Positions 7,772-15,775 of a stretch of DNA of 24,818 bases are shown in pieces. Numbering within the stretch: position 1 is the first letter of the stretch; each line of letters opens with the position of its first letter. Source of the stretch: Actinomyces sp. (GTDB taxonomy: Bacteria > Actinomycetota > Actinomycetes > Actinomycetales > Actinomycetaceae); the NCBI GenBank assembly GCA_012837655.1, contig DUQT01000247.1, forward strand, positions 1 through 24,818. The letters are read 5' to 3'. The position numbers were made by a program, and so were the translations under genes. Under the pieces are notes generated by a model. It worked only from the letters and a program-made list of their open reading frames with translations. It was not told where the DNA came from and made no database searches.

Positions 7772-8530
7772 TTAGAGGTCGGTGATCACTTCCAGGTCTA
7801 GTTCGTTGACGCGCGGCGGCGTGACCGGCCACTGCGTACCCTGATCTTGAATGTCCGTCTCCGAGTGCGCCCCACACGTATAGTTCAGCGGCACCAACCG
7901 CCCGTCATCGTTTGACCACTCGTTCGCGCACACGCCAAACGACTTCCCCAGGTCGCCCTCGATTGCGACCAGGAAACCGCACGAAGCGCACGACGCTTTA
8001 CTCTTGCGTCCACGCGTGCGAGACTTCACCGACCGATTCCACCGTCGGCGCACGTCAGCCACGCCCTCGTCGGAAAGAACCCGTAAACGCGAAAGGGGCG
8101 GTTCATCGGATCCGTCTTCCGTTTCGCGGATCATTGTTAGGCGGTCGTCGTCTTGTCGATATGGGAGGACGTCGCCGGGTGACACGTCGCCAGGTTTCAG
8201 GCGCTCTTCCCAGGGAACCCATTCGGGGGCTAGGAGGGCGGATTTGCCGGGCAGAAGGTCGATTTCGCTGACTGTAACTTTCCGCGAGCGCGGCACACGT
8301 GACACGGTTATCGCCCAGTGCCACCCCACGTAGCCCGGCTTTTTGCAGTCGAAGAAGTGGGTGAGCAGGCGATCACCTTCGGCGCGGTAGCCGAGGTGTT
8401 CGCCAAGTTCGGCCTCGTCGATTACTTCCAGAGCGATTTCGAGTGTTTCGTCAATCGCGTCCTTCAGGATGTGGTCCGGAGTTAACTTCTTTGCCGGTTC
8501 GTTCTTTTCAGTTTCAGGCATCAAAATCAT
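7772..8530 (-). CDS. DUF3027-family protein with a four-cysteine site
   Basis: The 252-residue protein matches the actinobacterial DUF3027 family, whose function is not established. The N-terminal half includes GEHLGYRAEGDRLLTHFFD and a tryptophan-rich stretch, GYVGWHWAITVSRV. A basic segment, RRRWNRSVKSRTRGRKSKAS, precedes Cys181, Cys184, Cys201 and Cys219, spaced like a zinc ribbon. The start overlaps the end of the cold-shock gene: ATG 8530 or ATG 8521 both lie before that gene's stop at 8514-8516, so the two are probably translationally coupled; neither ATG has its own Shine-Dalgarno. The pairing with a cold-shock gene and the basic plus zinc-like region suggest nucleic-acid contact, which is inference. 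No clear terminator follows. Confidence 0.85.
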   Translation of the reverse strand: MILMPETEKNEPAKKLTPDHILKDAIDETLEIALEVIDEAELGEHLGYRAEGDRLLTHFFDCKKPGYVGWHWAITVSRVPRSRKVTVSEIDLLPGKSALLAPEWVPWEERLKPGDVSPGDVLPYRQDDDRLTMIRETEDGSDEPPLSRLRVLSDEGVADVRRRWNRSVKSRTRGRKSKASCASCGFLVAIEGDLGKSFGVCANEWSNDDGRLVPLNYTCGAHSETDIQDQGTQWPVTPPRVNELDLEVITDL

Positions 8531-8891
8531 CTGCTACTGCGCGCAAAAGTTGCGCGATCTTTTCGGAGTTATTCGGATATTTTCCGCGGCGCAAAGAATT
8601 GGACGAAGCGTCCAACAGCTTAATCAGGTCCTCAACTAGCCCCACCATCTGCTGGGGGTTGCGCCTATTCAAACGTCTAATCGACGGCGATTCCGGAATG
8701 ATTTCCACGAACATCGCCTGCGGTCCCTTGCGTCCGTCGACCACGGAGTACTCGACTCGGGTGCCACCCTTCGGAGCTCGCGCACCTTCGGGCAGCGCGG
8801 ACGCGTGCAGGAATACGGATTCACCATCATCGCCGTCGATGAATCCGAAACCTCGATCCGCGTCGAAGAATTTCACCTTGCCGGTGGGCAC
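8514..8891 (-). CDS. Cold-shock-domain protein with C-terminal extension
   Basis: Of 125 residues, the first 65 or so are a cold-shock domain carrying RNP1 (GFGFID, within KFFDADRGFGFID) and RNP2 (VFLHASAL), which bind single-stranded RNA or DNA. Classical cold-shock proteins are about 67 residues long; this one has a further 60-residue helical, charged tail (NPQQMVGLVEDLIKLLDAS and onwards) of unknown role. The start is GTG 8891 with AGGAGG six bases before it, a strong initiation site. The 3' end overlaps the DUF3027 start. The upstream region is shared with the divergent membrane-protein gene. Confidence 0.92.
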   Translation of the reverse strand: MPTGKVKFFDADRGFGFIDGDDGESVFLHASALPEGARAPKGGTRVEYSVVDGRKGPQAMFVEIIPESPSIRRLNRRNPQQMVGLVEDLIKLLDASSNSLRRGKYPNNSEKIAQLLRAVADDFDA

Positions 8892-9046
8892 TTGGGGCCT
8901 CCTATGTCAAAACTGCCGCCACTGTGACGGCCTATACCTATATATGATAGTTGGATAGAGAATGTCACTGCCAAGACGAGGGCGCACACACGCGCCGAAA
9001 GTTGGTCGACATGAGGCGGAAAGAGCCTAAAGCTTTAGGAGGGCGC

Positions 9047-10243
9047 GTGAATTCGATCGTGGCAAGTTGGGCTATCGCCGGAGGTCTTGCTGTTCTCGCA
9101 GTGGCGGTGATTGGCTCTATCCTACTCCACAGGCGCAGCAAACAGCTTCGCGAAGAATCAGCCGCTCGCCCAACACCGCCTTCCGCTGCCGGTTCAGCCA
9201 ACGAGCCCGTAGAGACCAACGACTCCGCAAAACTCGACCCCGCGACAGGCGACGAGCGCGTAGCAGACCTTGAAGGCGCAGCAGACGGCGTTAGCACCGT
9301 AGACCCCGAGGACGAAGTCGTCCAGGAAGCTTCGGACGCCCTCGACGCTTTTGATTTGGAAAAAACGATTCGGGAAATGCGGCGCGAATACTGGGCGTCG
9401 CGGTGGTTGCTCGGGGAAGAAGCCTGCGACGACCTGTGTCAAGCGCTTGGCAAAGCGCGCGGGATAGCAGCGTCCTGCCTGGCGGACACCGCGGTCCAAC
9501 AAGACGGTACGGTGTCGTTCCCACCGGGATGCTTCCGCATGAACTCAATCATCGCGGCAACAATGGAACCCGCCCAGCCGCTGCGTTCACTGCGGCTCAC
9601 GAAGTTTAGCCACGCGATCGCCTCCTACCGCGCGGACGCCCCCGAGGACATCAACCCGCACCGCGCCGCAGTAACCGCCGGCCGCTACGTGAGCCCCGAC
9701 CCAACCTACGGCCTGCACCGACTCGCCTCCGAACTCGAAGCCGGGCTCTCCCAGGCCCGCCTCGAAATCGCGAAGGTCTCCCCCACAGCGGGCTCTGCCG
9801 TTTCGTCACGCCTGCGCTCCGGCCTCGCCGACGCAACTTCACACCTGCGCCAAGCAAACGAACAGCTTGCACAAATCGAAACGCCAACCCAAGCTGACGT
9901 CCTCGCAATCGAAAAGAAACTTCTGCGCGCCGCGTGGTGGCGCCGCGCAATCGACCTCACCGGAAAATATTTGACGCAACGCGACTGGGCGCAAACATCC
10001 GAAGACGCACACGAATGGACTCGCCTGGCAGTGCTCGCGTCGCGACTCACGAACGTCCTAGCCGATTTATACGAGGACGAAGTTGAGCGAACCGATCTGG
10101 TGAAGCTTGCCAAAGCACAGGTTCTGATCGATCAGGGATCAAAGTCGGACCGCCGAGACGTTCCGGTCCGCACGGCCCGAAAGGTTGTGCAAACCTGCGA
10201 TGAACTTATGGTGAACATTTCCAAATCAGCTGATTCCAAGTGA
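9047..10243 (+). CDS. Membrane-anchored acidic/helical protein of unknown function
   Basis: I do not recognise this family. The 398-residue form starts at GTG 9047, chosen because AGGAGGG lies just upstream and the first codons then lead straight into a membrane segment; the frame is open to 8951. Residues 5-26 (SWAIAGGLAVLAVAVIG and on) form one transmembrane helix followed by HRRSK, so the bulk should be cytoplasmic. Residues about 35-95 are disordered and rich in Ala, Glu, Asp and Pro. The remainder is predominantly helical, with EKTIREMRREYWASRWLLG, several conserved-looking tryptophans and a coiled-coil-like region. The next gene starts 52 bp downstream, so the two are probably co-transcribed with PspA. 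A scaffold or envelope-stress partner is a guess from context. Confidence 0.8.
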   Translation: MNSIVASWAIAGGLAVLAVAVIGSILLHRRSKQLREESAARPTPPSAAGSANEPVETNDSAKLDPATGDERVADLEGAADGVSTVDPEDEVVQEASDALDAFDLEKTIREMRREYWASRWLLGEEACDDLCQALGKARGIAASCLADTAVQQDGTVSFPPGCFRMNSIIAATMEPAQPLRSLRLTKFSHAIASYRADAPEDINPHRAAVTAGRYVSPDPTYGLHRLASELEAGLSQARLEIAKVSPTAGSAVSSRLRSGLADATSHLRQANEQLAQIETPTQADVLAIEKKLLRAAWWRRAIDLTGKYLTQRDWAQTSEDAHEWTRLAVLASRLTNVLADLYEDEVERTDLVKLAKAQVLIDQGSKSDRRDVPVRTARKVVQTCDELMVNISKSADSK

Positions 10244-10295
10244 CGAATTTGGAAATACTGATGACACGTCTGGGAATATAGGTCAAACTAAAGTC

Positions 10296-12329
10296 ATGAA
10301 AAATCGCGGAATCTTCAAGGCCTTGCTGGCAGCTGTTGTTATCCTGTTCGTCCCCTTTTCCGCGCAGGCACTGCCCCAGCTGGACAGCTCCGACCACATT
10401 AAAGACGAGGTCGGAATCTTAGAGTCCAAGGACAAGGCAGCCATCAAAAATGACATCGACGCCATAGCTGCCGAAGGTGTCCCCTACTATTTTGTTGTCA
10501 CTCGTAACTACGAAGGACTCGACGAAAATGAGTGGTGTCGCAGTGTCGGGGACAAGTCCAATATTGAAAACTCAGCAGTTATCTGGTCGATCGCAACTGA
10601 ACCTGGCCAATACGTTATTTGCCTTGGTGATTCCCTAACCATTGATGGAAGCCTCGCGGCGAAGGCCGCTAAAAAGGGCGCAACGAAACTCGATTCGGAG
10701 AACCTGAGCGGCGCCAGCATCGCCGATGCTTTTTCCACGATGAGTAACGAACTGCTTCGGTCACTTAATGACACCGAGCAGCCGACGACCACACCGTCCC
10801 AAGAGCACTCCCCATTAGTCGATGTTCTTTCTGTCATCATTGCCACCTTCATCGTCATAGGCATGCCGATAATAATCGTCATTTGGGCGATTGGACGCTC
10901 TCGCAAGCAGGCAAAGAAGCGAGCTGCTGCCGCGCAACAACCAAGTCGTCCAGTTCCTGACCCTGCGCAACGAGCACAGCAGGTCAGCGTTCGTCTAATG
11001 CAAACCGACGACACCGTTCGAGCCGCTTCAGACGACCTCGCTTTTGCGCGAGCCCAGTTTGGCGAACTTGCAACTGACCAGTTCGAAAAGGCCGTCGCAG
11101 CCTCCGAAGAAAAGATGACCCGCGCCTTCCAACTGCAAACCAGTTACGAGAACGCAGGTTCGAACCAGCAAAAACACGACATCCTGTCTCAGATAGAACG
11201 CCTTTGCCATGTGGTCGAGAGCACGCTTGGAGCCCATGTAAAGGAGTTTGCTGAACTTCGCGATGTGGAAGCCAATATCGGCCCCAACATCACCACTATG
11301 CGCAGCCGCGTTCAGGAAGCACGCGCCCGAAATACGCGAGCTGTCCGTGAACTTGAAAGCCTAAAGCTGACGCGTTCTGAGCAAACGCTGAAGTCCGTAC
11401 TCGACAATCCAGAAACTGCGGAGCGCCTTCTCGACGCCGCCGATCAGGCGTTGAATGATGCGGAAAAGACGCAGCATAGCGACCGCCACGACTCGGTGTT
11501 CAGCATCAACCTGGCGCAGCGAGCACTCGGCCAGGCCCTTGCACAAATCGACGAAGTCATGAACGCATCCGACAACCTGGATGACGCCAACAGGCGCCTC
11601 GCCGATGCGATCGCGTCGATCAGTTCCGATCTCGATGACGTCAACAAACTTGCGTCCGGTCAGGAAGCCTTCACCGTCCTCGTCGAAGATGCGAAAGAAG
11701 CCATCGACTTTGGCCACCAGGCACGCAAGGGAGGCGCCGACCCACTGAGTGCGCTTTCGAAACTTCGCGAAGCCGAGGACGCCCTCGACCGCGCATTGGC
11801 ACCACTTCGAAACAAGGCTTCCCAGGACGCGCGTAACCGCCAGCGTTTGGACGCAAGATTTTCGGAAGTTGATAAGGCGATCATGAGGGCGGACGCGCAC
11901 ATTTCTGCGAATCTGTACACGGCGGGCAATTCAGCGCGAAGCTTGGTTGCTGAAGCGAAGAACAAGCGAACTCAGGCCGCGAAAATTGCCCCAACGAATG
12001 CGAGCGAAGCGCTGACGTTACTCTCGGATGCATTGATCGACGCTAACCACGCAATCGACATGAGTTCCGGACCATACGGAGGAGGCCCCAGGCCTACTAA
12101 CCAGCAGCAAAGCGGCATCGACATTGGATCACTGATCCTGGGCGGCCTGCTCTTTGGCGGAGGCGGTAACAACCACCACGGCGGTAGCAGCTGGGGCGGA
12201 AGCCGCGGCAGCTTTGGAGGCGGCTTCAGCTCTGGCGGTAGTGGTAGCTTCGGTGGCGGCTTCGGCGGTTTTGGAGGCGGCCTCGGTGGCGGAGGTGGAT
12301 TCAGTTCCGGAGGATCCGGGAAGTTCTAA
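10296..12329 (+). CDS. TPM-domain (YgcG-like) membrane protein with coiled coil and Gly-rich tail
   Basis: The 677-residue protein has a signal peptide (1-25, ending SAQA), then a TPM/YgcG-type domain at about 29-157 containing two cysteines, Cys81 and Cys109, that could form a disulfide outside the cell. One transmembrane helix follows at 175-199, then RSRKQAKKR, which marks the cytoplasmic side. Residues 225-590 are a long helical, Asp/Glu/Ala/Arg-rich coiled-coil region. The last 65 residues are almost entirely Gly, Ser and Phe, with repeats such as SFGGGF and FSSGGSG, the tail typical of YgcG proteins. TPM proteins have been linked to membrane-protein quality control in other organisms; here the role is inferred. 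The ATG has no good Shine-Dalgarno. The PspA gene begins 125 bp downstream. Confidence 0.88.
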   Translation: MKNRGIFKALLAAVVILFVPFSAQALPQLDSSDHIKDEVGILESKDKAAIKNDIDAIAAEGVPYYFVVTRNYEGLDENEWCRSVGDKSNIENSAVIWSIATEPGQYVICLGDSLTIDGSLAAKAAKKGATKLDSENLSGASIADAFSTMSNELLRSLNDTEQPTTTPSQEHSPLVDVLSVIIATFIVIGMPIIIVIWAIGRSRKQAKKRAAAAQQPSRPVPDPAQRAQQVSVRLMQTDDTVRAASDDLAFARAQFGELATDQFEKAVAASEEKMTRAFQLQTSYENAGSNQQKHDILSQIERLCHVVESTLGAHVKEFAELRDVEANIGPNITTMRSRVQEARARNTRAVRELESLKLTRSEQTLKSVLDNPETAERLLDAADQALNDAEKTQHSDRHDSVFSINLAQRALGQALAQIDEVMNASDNLDDANRRLADAIASISSDLDDVNKLASGQEAFTVLVEDAKEAIDFGHQARKGGADPLSALSKLREAEDALDRALAPLRNKASQDARNRQRLDARFSEVDKAIMRADAHISANLYTAGNSARSLVAEAKNKRTQAAKIAPTNASEALTLLSDALIDANHAIDMSSGPYGGGPRPTNQQQSGIDIGSLILGGLLFGGGGNNHHGGSSWGGSRGSFGGGFSSGGSGSFGGGFGGFGGGLGGGGGFSSGGSGKF

Positions 12330-12454
12330 CCTTTTGTTAGGCCGTCATTAACCTAAACAAAGTAAAATTCGGTAAAGAGCACTAGCCCTGAATCGCTGTA
12401 GCCAGGATCAGGATGATCTCTTGACCAAAAACTCCTACAGAAAAGGAACCCAAA

Positions 12455-13174
12455 ATGGCAGAAAAGCAGTCCATCCTCGGACGTATCTCGCAGCTCGCGA
12501 AGGCTAACATCAATGCGCTCATTGATCGCGCCGAGGATCCGAAGAAGATGCTAGACCAGCTGGTCCGCGACTACACGAACTCCATTGCTGAAGCAGAAGA
12601 AGCAGTAGCACAGACCATCGGCAACCTTCGCCTAGCGGAGAAGGATTACGAGTCCGATCTTGCAGCTGCTCGTGAATGGGGCGAAAAGGCCGCCGCAGCG
12701 TCAAAGCGTGCGGATGAGGCAACCGCAGCCGGCAACACTGAAGAGGCCGATCGCTGGAACAACCTCGCAAAGGTAGCGCTTGGCAAGCAGCTCGACTACG
12801 AGCGCTCCACCAAGTCCGCTGAGGAAATGCTGAAGAGCCAGCGCGAGGTCGTAAACAAGCTTAAGGACGGCCTGAACTCTTCCAAGCTCAAGCTGGAAGA
12901 CCTCAAGAAGCGCCGCGACGAGCTCGTTGCCCGTCAGAAGACCGCCTCTGCACAGGCGAAGCTTCAGGACACCGTTTCGTCCATCAACGTCCTCGACCCG
13001 ACTTCAGAACTGTCCCGCTTTGAGGACCAGGTTCGCCGTCAGGAGGCCATGGCGCAGGGTCGCGCGGAGCTTGCTGCGGATTCATTTGAGTCCCAGTTCG
13101 ACGAGCTTGAGGATGCCGGCACCAACGCTGAGATTGAAGCACGCCTCGCAGCTTTGAAGAACAAGGACAACTAA
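12455..13174 (+). CDS. pspA: PspA/IM30-family phage-shock protein A
   Basis: The 239-residue, almost entirely helical protein matches PspA/IM30/Vipp1, bacterial members of the ESCRT-III fold that polymerise on damaged membranes. It shows the family opening ILGRISQLAKANINALIDRAEDPKKMLDQLVRDY, the hairpin helices at about 30-150 with SAEEMLKSQREVV, and the motif DPTSELSRFEDQVRRQEAMAQGRAEL toward the end. The N-terminal amphipathic segment would contact lipid. The ATG at 12455 follows AAAAGGA eight bases upstream. A 13-bp inverted repeat (GATCA-GGA-TGATC, 12406-12418) lies 37 bp before the start and could be regulatory. There is no pspB, pspC or pspF nearby; the partners here appear to be the TPM protein and the 398-residue membrane protein. 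Confidence 0.95.
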   Translation: MAEKQSILGRISQLAKANINALIDRAEDPKKMLDQLVRDYTNSIAEAEEAVAQTIGNLRLAEKDYESDLAAAREWGEKAAAASKRADEATAAGNTEEADRWNNLAKVALGKQLDYERSTKSAEEMLKSQREVVNKLKDGLNSSKLKLEDLKKRRDELVARQKTASAQAKLQDTVSSINVLDPTSELSRFEDQVRRQEAMAQGRAELAADSFESQFDELEDAGTNAEIEARLAALKNKDN

Positions 13175-13300
13175 CAACTCCACGCGCCAGACCGAAAACT
13201 CTGACAAGAGGCTTCTCGATCGGAGGCTTGCCACAGGCGTCAATCTGAGTTGATACATCTTTGGTTGTCTAGTGGTCTGACTGCTTAGAAACAGCCATAT

Positions 13301-13342
13301 AGCGGGTGTATTCCCCAATTCGGGGAGTACACCCGCTAAACT
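13301..13342 (+). promoter_or_regulatory. 16-bp inverted repeat abutting a -10 box, upstream of a probable leaderless gene
   Basis: AGCGGGTGTATTCCCC (13301-13316) pairs with 13322-13337, with a single T-G wobble, around a 5-nt loop. The final T of the repeat is the first base of TAAACT (13337-13342), a good actinobacterial -10 box nine bases before the ATG of the NYN gene. The element could be an operator that overlaps the promoter, or a terminator for pspA transcripts placed directly against the next promoter. The rest of the gap after pspA (13175-13300) shows no gene. Confidence 0.55.
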
Positions 13343-13350
13343 TTATTGGC

Positions 13351-13911
13351 ATGGAACCCATAACTTACCTCGTCGTAGATGGCGAGAACATTGACGCCAC
13401 TCTTGGTGTATCAGTCCTTGACCACAAGCCGGCTCCGGAGGAGCGTCCCCGCTGGGATCGGGTACTAACCTCCACGCGCGAAGTGTGGGACCAAAACGCT
13501 AAGGGATTGTTCTTCCTAAACGCGTCCTCGGGCTACCTGCCAATGGGTTTCATTCAGGCCCTGCTTGCAATGGAGTTCCGCCCAGTTCCCCTCGCGGGTC
13601 CCTCGCACCTGGAAATCGTGGATGAAGGTATCAAGAAGCTACTGAACGCGATCGCTGACCAGGGGCACGGAGACGTAATCCTGGCCAGCCATGACGGTGA
13701 CTTCGTTCCTGAAATTGAACGCCTGCTGCACGCCGGCCGTCGCGTTGGCATTATGGGTTTCCCCGAGTTCCTGTCCGGTAATCTTCACGAACTTGTACAC
13801 CAGGGTCTGGAGATCCTCGACATGGAACACGACATCCACGCATTCCAGGTTCCACTACCTCGCCTCGAAATCATCGAACTAGACGAGTTCAACCCCTACG
13901 ACTTCCTGTAG
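13351..13911 (+). CDS. NYN-domain (PIN-like) putative ribonuclease, LabA/DUF88 type
   Basis: The 186-residue protein is a single NYN domain. Acidic residues expected to hold the catalytic metal are present: Asp10 with Asn13 and Asp15 in VVDGENID, Asp91 in VDEGIKKLL, and Asp115/Asp117 in ASHDGDFVPEIERL. The GIMGF strand and LSGNLHELVHQG complete the Rossmann-like core. NYN proteins are usually metal-dependent RNases; the substrate is unknown. The start chosen is ATG 13351, where the domain begins; an in-frame ATG at 13306 exists but would lie inside an inverted repeat. No Shine-Dalgarno is visible and a -10 box lies nine bases upstream, so it is probably leaderless. It converges with the acetyltransferase gene, 18 bp away. 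Confidence 0.88.
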   Translation: MEPITYLVVDGENIDATLGVSVLDHKPAPEERPRWDRVLTSTREVWDQNAKGLFFLNASSGYLPMGFIQALLAMEFRPVPLAGPSHLEIVDEGIKKLLNAIADQGHGDVILASHDGDFVPEIERLLHAGRRVGIMGFPEFLSGNLHELVHQGLEILDMEHDIHAFQVPLPRLEIIELDEFNPYDFL

Positions 13912-13929
13912 CCCACGGTCTACGGCGGC

Positions 13930-14448
13930 TTAGAGCCCCAGCTCAGGGTGGTCCGCCAGCTCGAGGATCATTCGAGTATTTCCGAGAGTATTTGGCTTCA
14001 CCGACGCCAGATCAAGGAATTCGCGAACACCATCGTCGTGCGTTTCAAGCATCTGCGCGTAGACATCCACGCCCACGGCCATTCCCTCGAGTTCTTTAAA
14101 CCCGTGCCGGCCAAAGAAATCAACCTCGAAGGTAAGGCAGAAGATTCGCGCAAGCTCCATCACCCTCGCGCGGTCAATCAGGGCACGCAAAATGAGCGAC
14201 CCGAGCCCTTTACCGACGTAATCACTCGAAACCGCCAACGTGCGCACCTCAGCTATGTCATCCCACAAAACATGAAGGGCACCGCAAGCCACGACCTCGC
14301 CGGTTTCTTCATCAACTGCAACGATGAATTCCTGGACGTCTTCGAAATACGCAATCAGCTGCTTGTCGACAAGGATGTTGCGCGCAATGTAAGGTTCCGT
14401 GATTGTTGCAATTTGGCGCACGTCACGCGGCAACGCGGACCTGATCAT
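13930..14448 (-). CDS. ArgA-like amino-acid N-acetyltransferase (GNAT)
   Basis: The 172-residue GNAT protein closely resembles the stand-alone mycobacterial N-acetylglutamate synthase (Rv2747 type). Shared blocks include VQEFIVAVDE, VVACGALHVLWDDIAEVRTLAV, the acetyl-CoA loop VGKGLGSLIL, FEVDFFGRHGFKELEG and EFLDLASVKPNTLGNTRM. It probably transfers acetyl from acetyl-CoA to glutamate or glutamine, the first step of arginine synthesis. The start is uncertain: ATG 14448 begins at the first beta strand and has GCGGA nearby, but ATG 14487 or GTG 14496 would add 13 or 16 residues, with no Shine-Dalgarno at either. It follows the SorC gene on the same strand (14 to 62 bp gap, depending on start), so it may be co-transcribed; no other arginine gene is near. 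Confidence 0.85.
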   Translation of the reverse strand: MIRSALPRDVRQIATITEPYIARNILVDKQLIAYFEDVQEFIVAVDEETGEVVACGALHVLWDDIAEVRTLAVSSDYVGKGLGSLILRALIDRARVMELARIFCLTFEVDFFGRHGFKELEGMAVGVDVYAQMLETHDDGVREFLDLASVKPNTLGNTRMILELADHPELGL

Positions 14449-14510
14449 GAATCCGCGTCGCCTCGCAATTACAAGTTCCGAGGACATTGTTGGCACGCTG
14501 TAAGTATGCG

Positions 14511-15479
14511 CTATCGCAGTCCTGTTGTGCGGATCCGTTCCAATACGCGGCGAGCCGTGCGGTCATCGACGACGAGGTCGGTTACGACTCCGGCGCGCAG
14601 GGCGCCAATTAGAGGAATGGCTTTAGCTTCTCCCGCTACGACGCACAGGCGGCGCGGAATAGTCTTCAACAGTTCCGGAGTCGGACCCGAAGCACGATGG
14701 TTGATGGCCATGTCGCTGTAGGAACCGTCCTCGCGAATCAGGATCGTGCAAATGTCGCCGACGACTCCTTCGCGACGCACTTCCGCGATGTCGCTTTCCT
14801 CTAGGTATCCGGCCGAATACACGTGGGAGGGGATGTCACCGCCAAAAGCTCCAACGCCGAACAGTGCAACGTCGGCACGTTCAATTAAGTCCACGACCGT
14901 TCTGACGGAGCGTTCACGCCACATCGCCTTCTTAGTTTCCTCATAATCGAAAAAGGCGGGGACCGGGAAGTGCACCATGTTTGCTCCCAGGGCGTCAGCT
15001 GCCTGAGAGATCGTCGTGTCAATGTAGCGCACGCCCGTTCCGGACGCGGACGCCGCACCGTTTAGCTGCACGACGGTGGTGTCTTCTACCTCTACCGGAG
15101 GCATGTGGCGGGTAATCTCAGCCGTAGTGTTTCCCCAGGCAATGCCAATAACGTTGCCGGGTTCAATCATGTCCAAGAAGCGTTCCGCGGCAACTTTCGC
15201 CACGTTATCGAGCCGGTTCACACCGGTATCGAAATCACGGACACGCACAACGGTCGTATGGATTCCAAAGATCTGGTTCAGTTCACCTGCGAGCGTACCC
15301 CGCTCCCCCGGCGCTGGTGCAACACTGATGCGGACAAGCCCGGATTCGCGAGCATACGCAAGAAGGCGCGACACAGAAGAGCGAGAAACTCCTAGGTGAC
15401 GAGCAATCGTCTCCATGGTTTCGCCCTGCAAGTAGTACATCGAGGCCGCTTCATGAGCGTCATTATCACGTATGGTCAC
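14511..15479 (-). CDS. SorC-family sugar-binding transcriptional regulator
   Basis: The 322-residue regulator has an N-terminal helix-turn-helix (about 8-50; METIARHLGVSRSSVSRLLAYARESGLV) and a C-terminal SorC/DeoR-type phosphosugar-binding domain (about 60-318; GIAWGNTTAEITRHM, VALFGVGAFGG, AINHRASGPTPELLKTIPRRLCVVAGEAKA). Such proteins are tetramers whose DNA binding is switched by a phosphorylated sugar. The gene is divergent from glpK across a 296-bp region, so it is the best local candidate to control glycerol use, with glycerol-3-phosphate or DHAP as possible effector; this is inference from position. The GTG start at 15479 has no Shine-Dalgarno and may be leaderless. Confidence 0.92.
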   Translation of the reverse strand: MTIRDNDAHEAASMYYLQGETMETIARHLGVSRSSVSRLLAYARESGLVRISVAPAPGERGTLAGELNQIFGIHTTVVRVRDFDTGVNRLDNVAKVAAERFLDMIEPGNVIGIAWGNTTAEITRHMPPVEVEDTTVVQLNGAASASGTGVRYIDTTISQAADALGANMVHFPVPAFFDYEETKKAMWRERSVRTVVDLIERADVALFGVGAFGGDIPSHVYSAGYLEESDIAEVRREGVVGDICTILIREDGSYSDMAINHRASGPTPELLKTIPRRLCVVAGEAKAIPLIGALRAGVVTDLVVDDRTARRVLERIRTTGLR

Positions 15480-15740
15480 AGTTCATAGTGTGTCATGCAC
15501 GGCTGTTCAATTCATCTAGTCGAGAGCTCATGTATGCAATCTACGCCACGAAATTAGGTAAGAATAGCAATCGAGGAAGTTCACACCGCAATTTCGTTCT
15601 GTCCCTCAGACACTGTCACCGGTTCTCAGCAAAGGTTGAGACTCTCATCACGTAGAGATCAGTTTCTGAACCTAGACTCCAAGAGTATGAGGTACGCGAA
15701 GGTGCGACCCATGCATTCGACATTCGATGAACGACCCATA

Positions 15741-15754
15741 TAGACAGCTGTTTA
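15741..15754. promoter_or_regulatory. Imperfect palindrome upstream of glpK, candidate operator
   Basis: TAGACAGCTGTTTA has symmetric arms TAnACAG/CTGTnTA with one mismatched pair and lies 22 bp before the glpK start, in a position to overlap the transcription start. Three GTTCA words also occur in the shared sorC-glpK region (near 15482, 15507 and 15580). Apart from these I see no gene in 15480-15775. Control by the neighbouring SorC-family protein is inferred. Confidence 0.35.
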
Positions 15755-15775
15755 CACAAGGAAGTGAAGGTAAAC

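Noticed and set aside
15751..15759. Shared word TTTACACAA before glpK, in the glpK-glpA gap and before the aldolase
   Set aside because: Nine bases found three times in about 25 kb, at inconsistent distances from starts, is not enough to claim a regulatory site.
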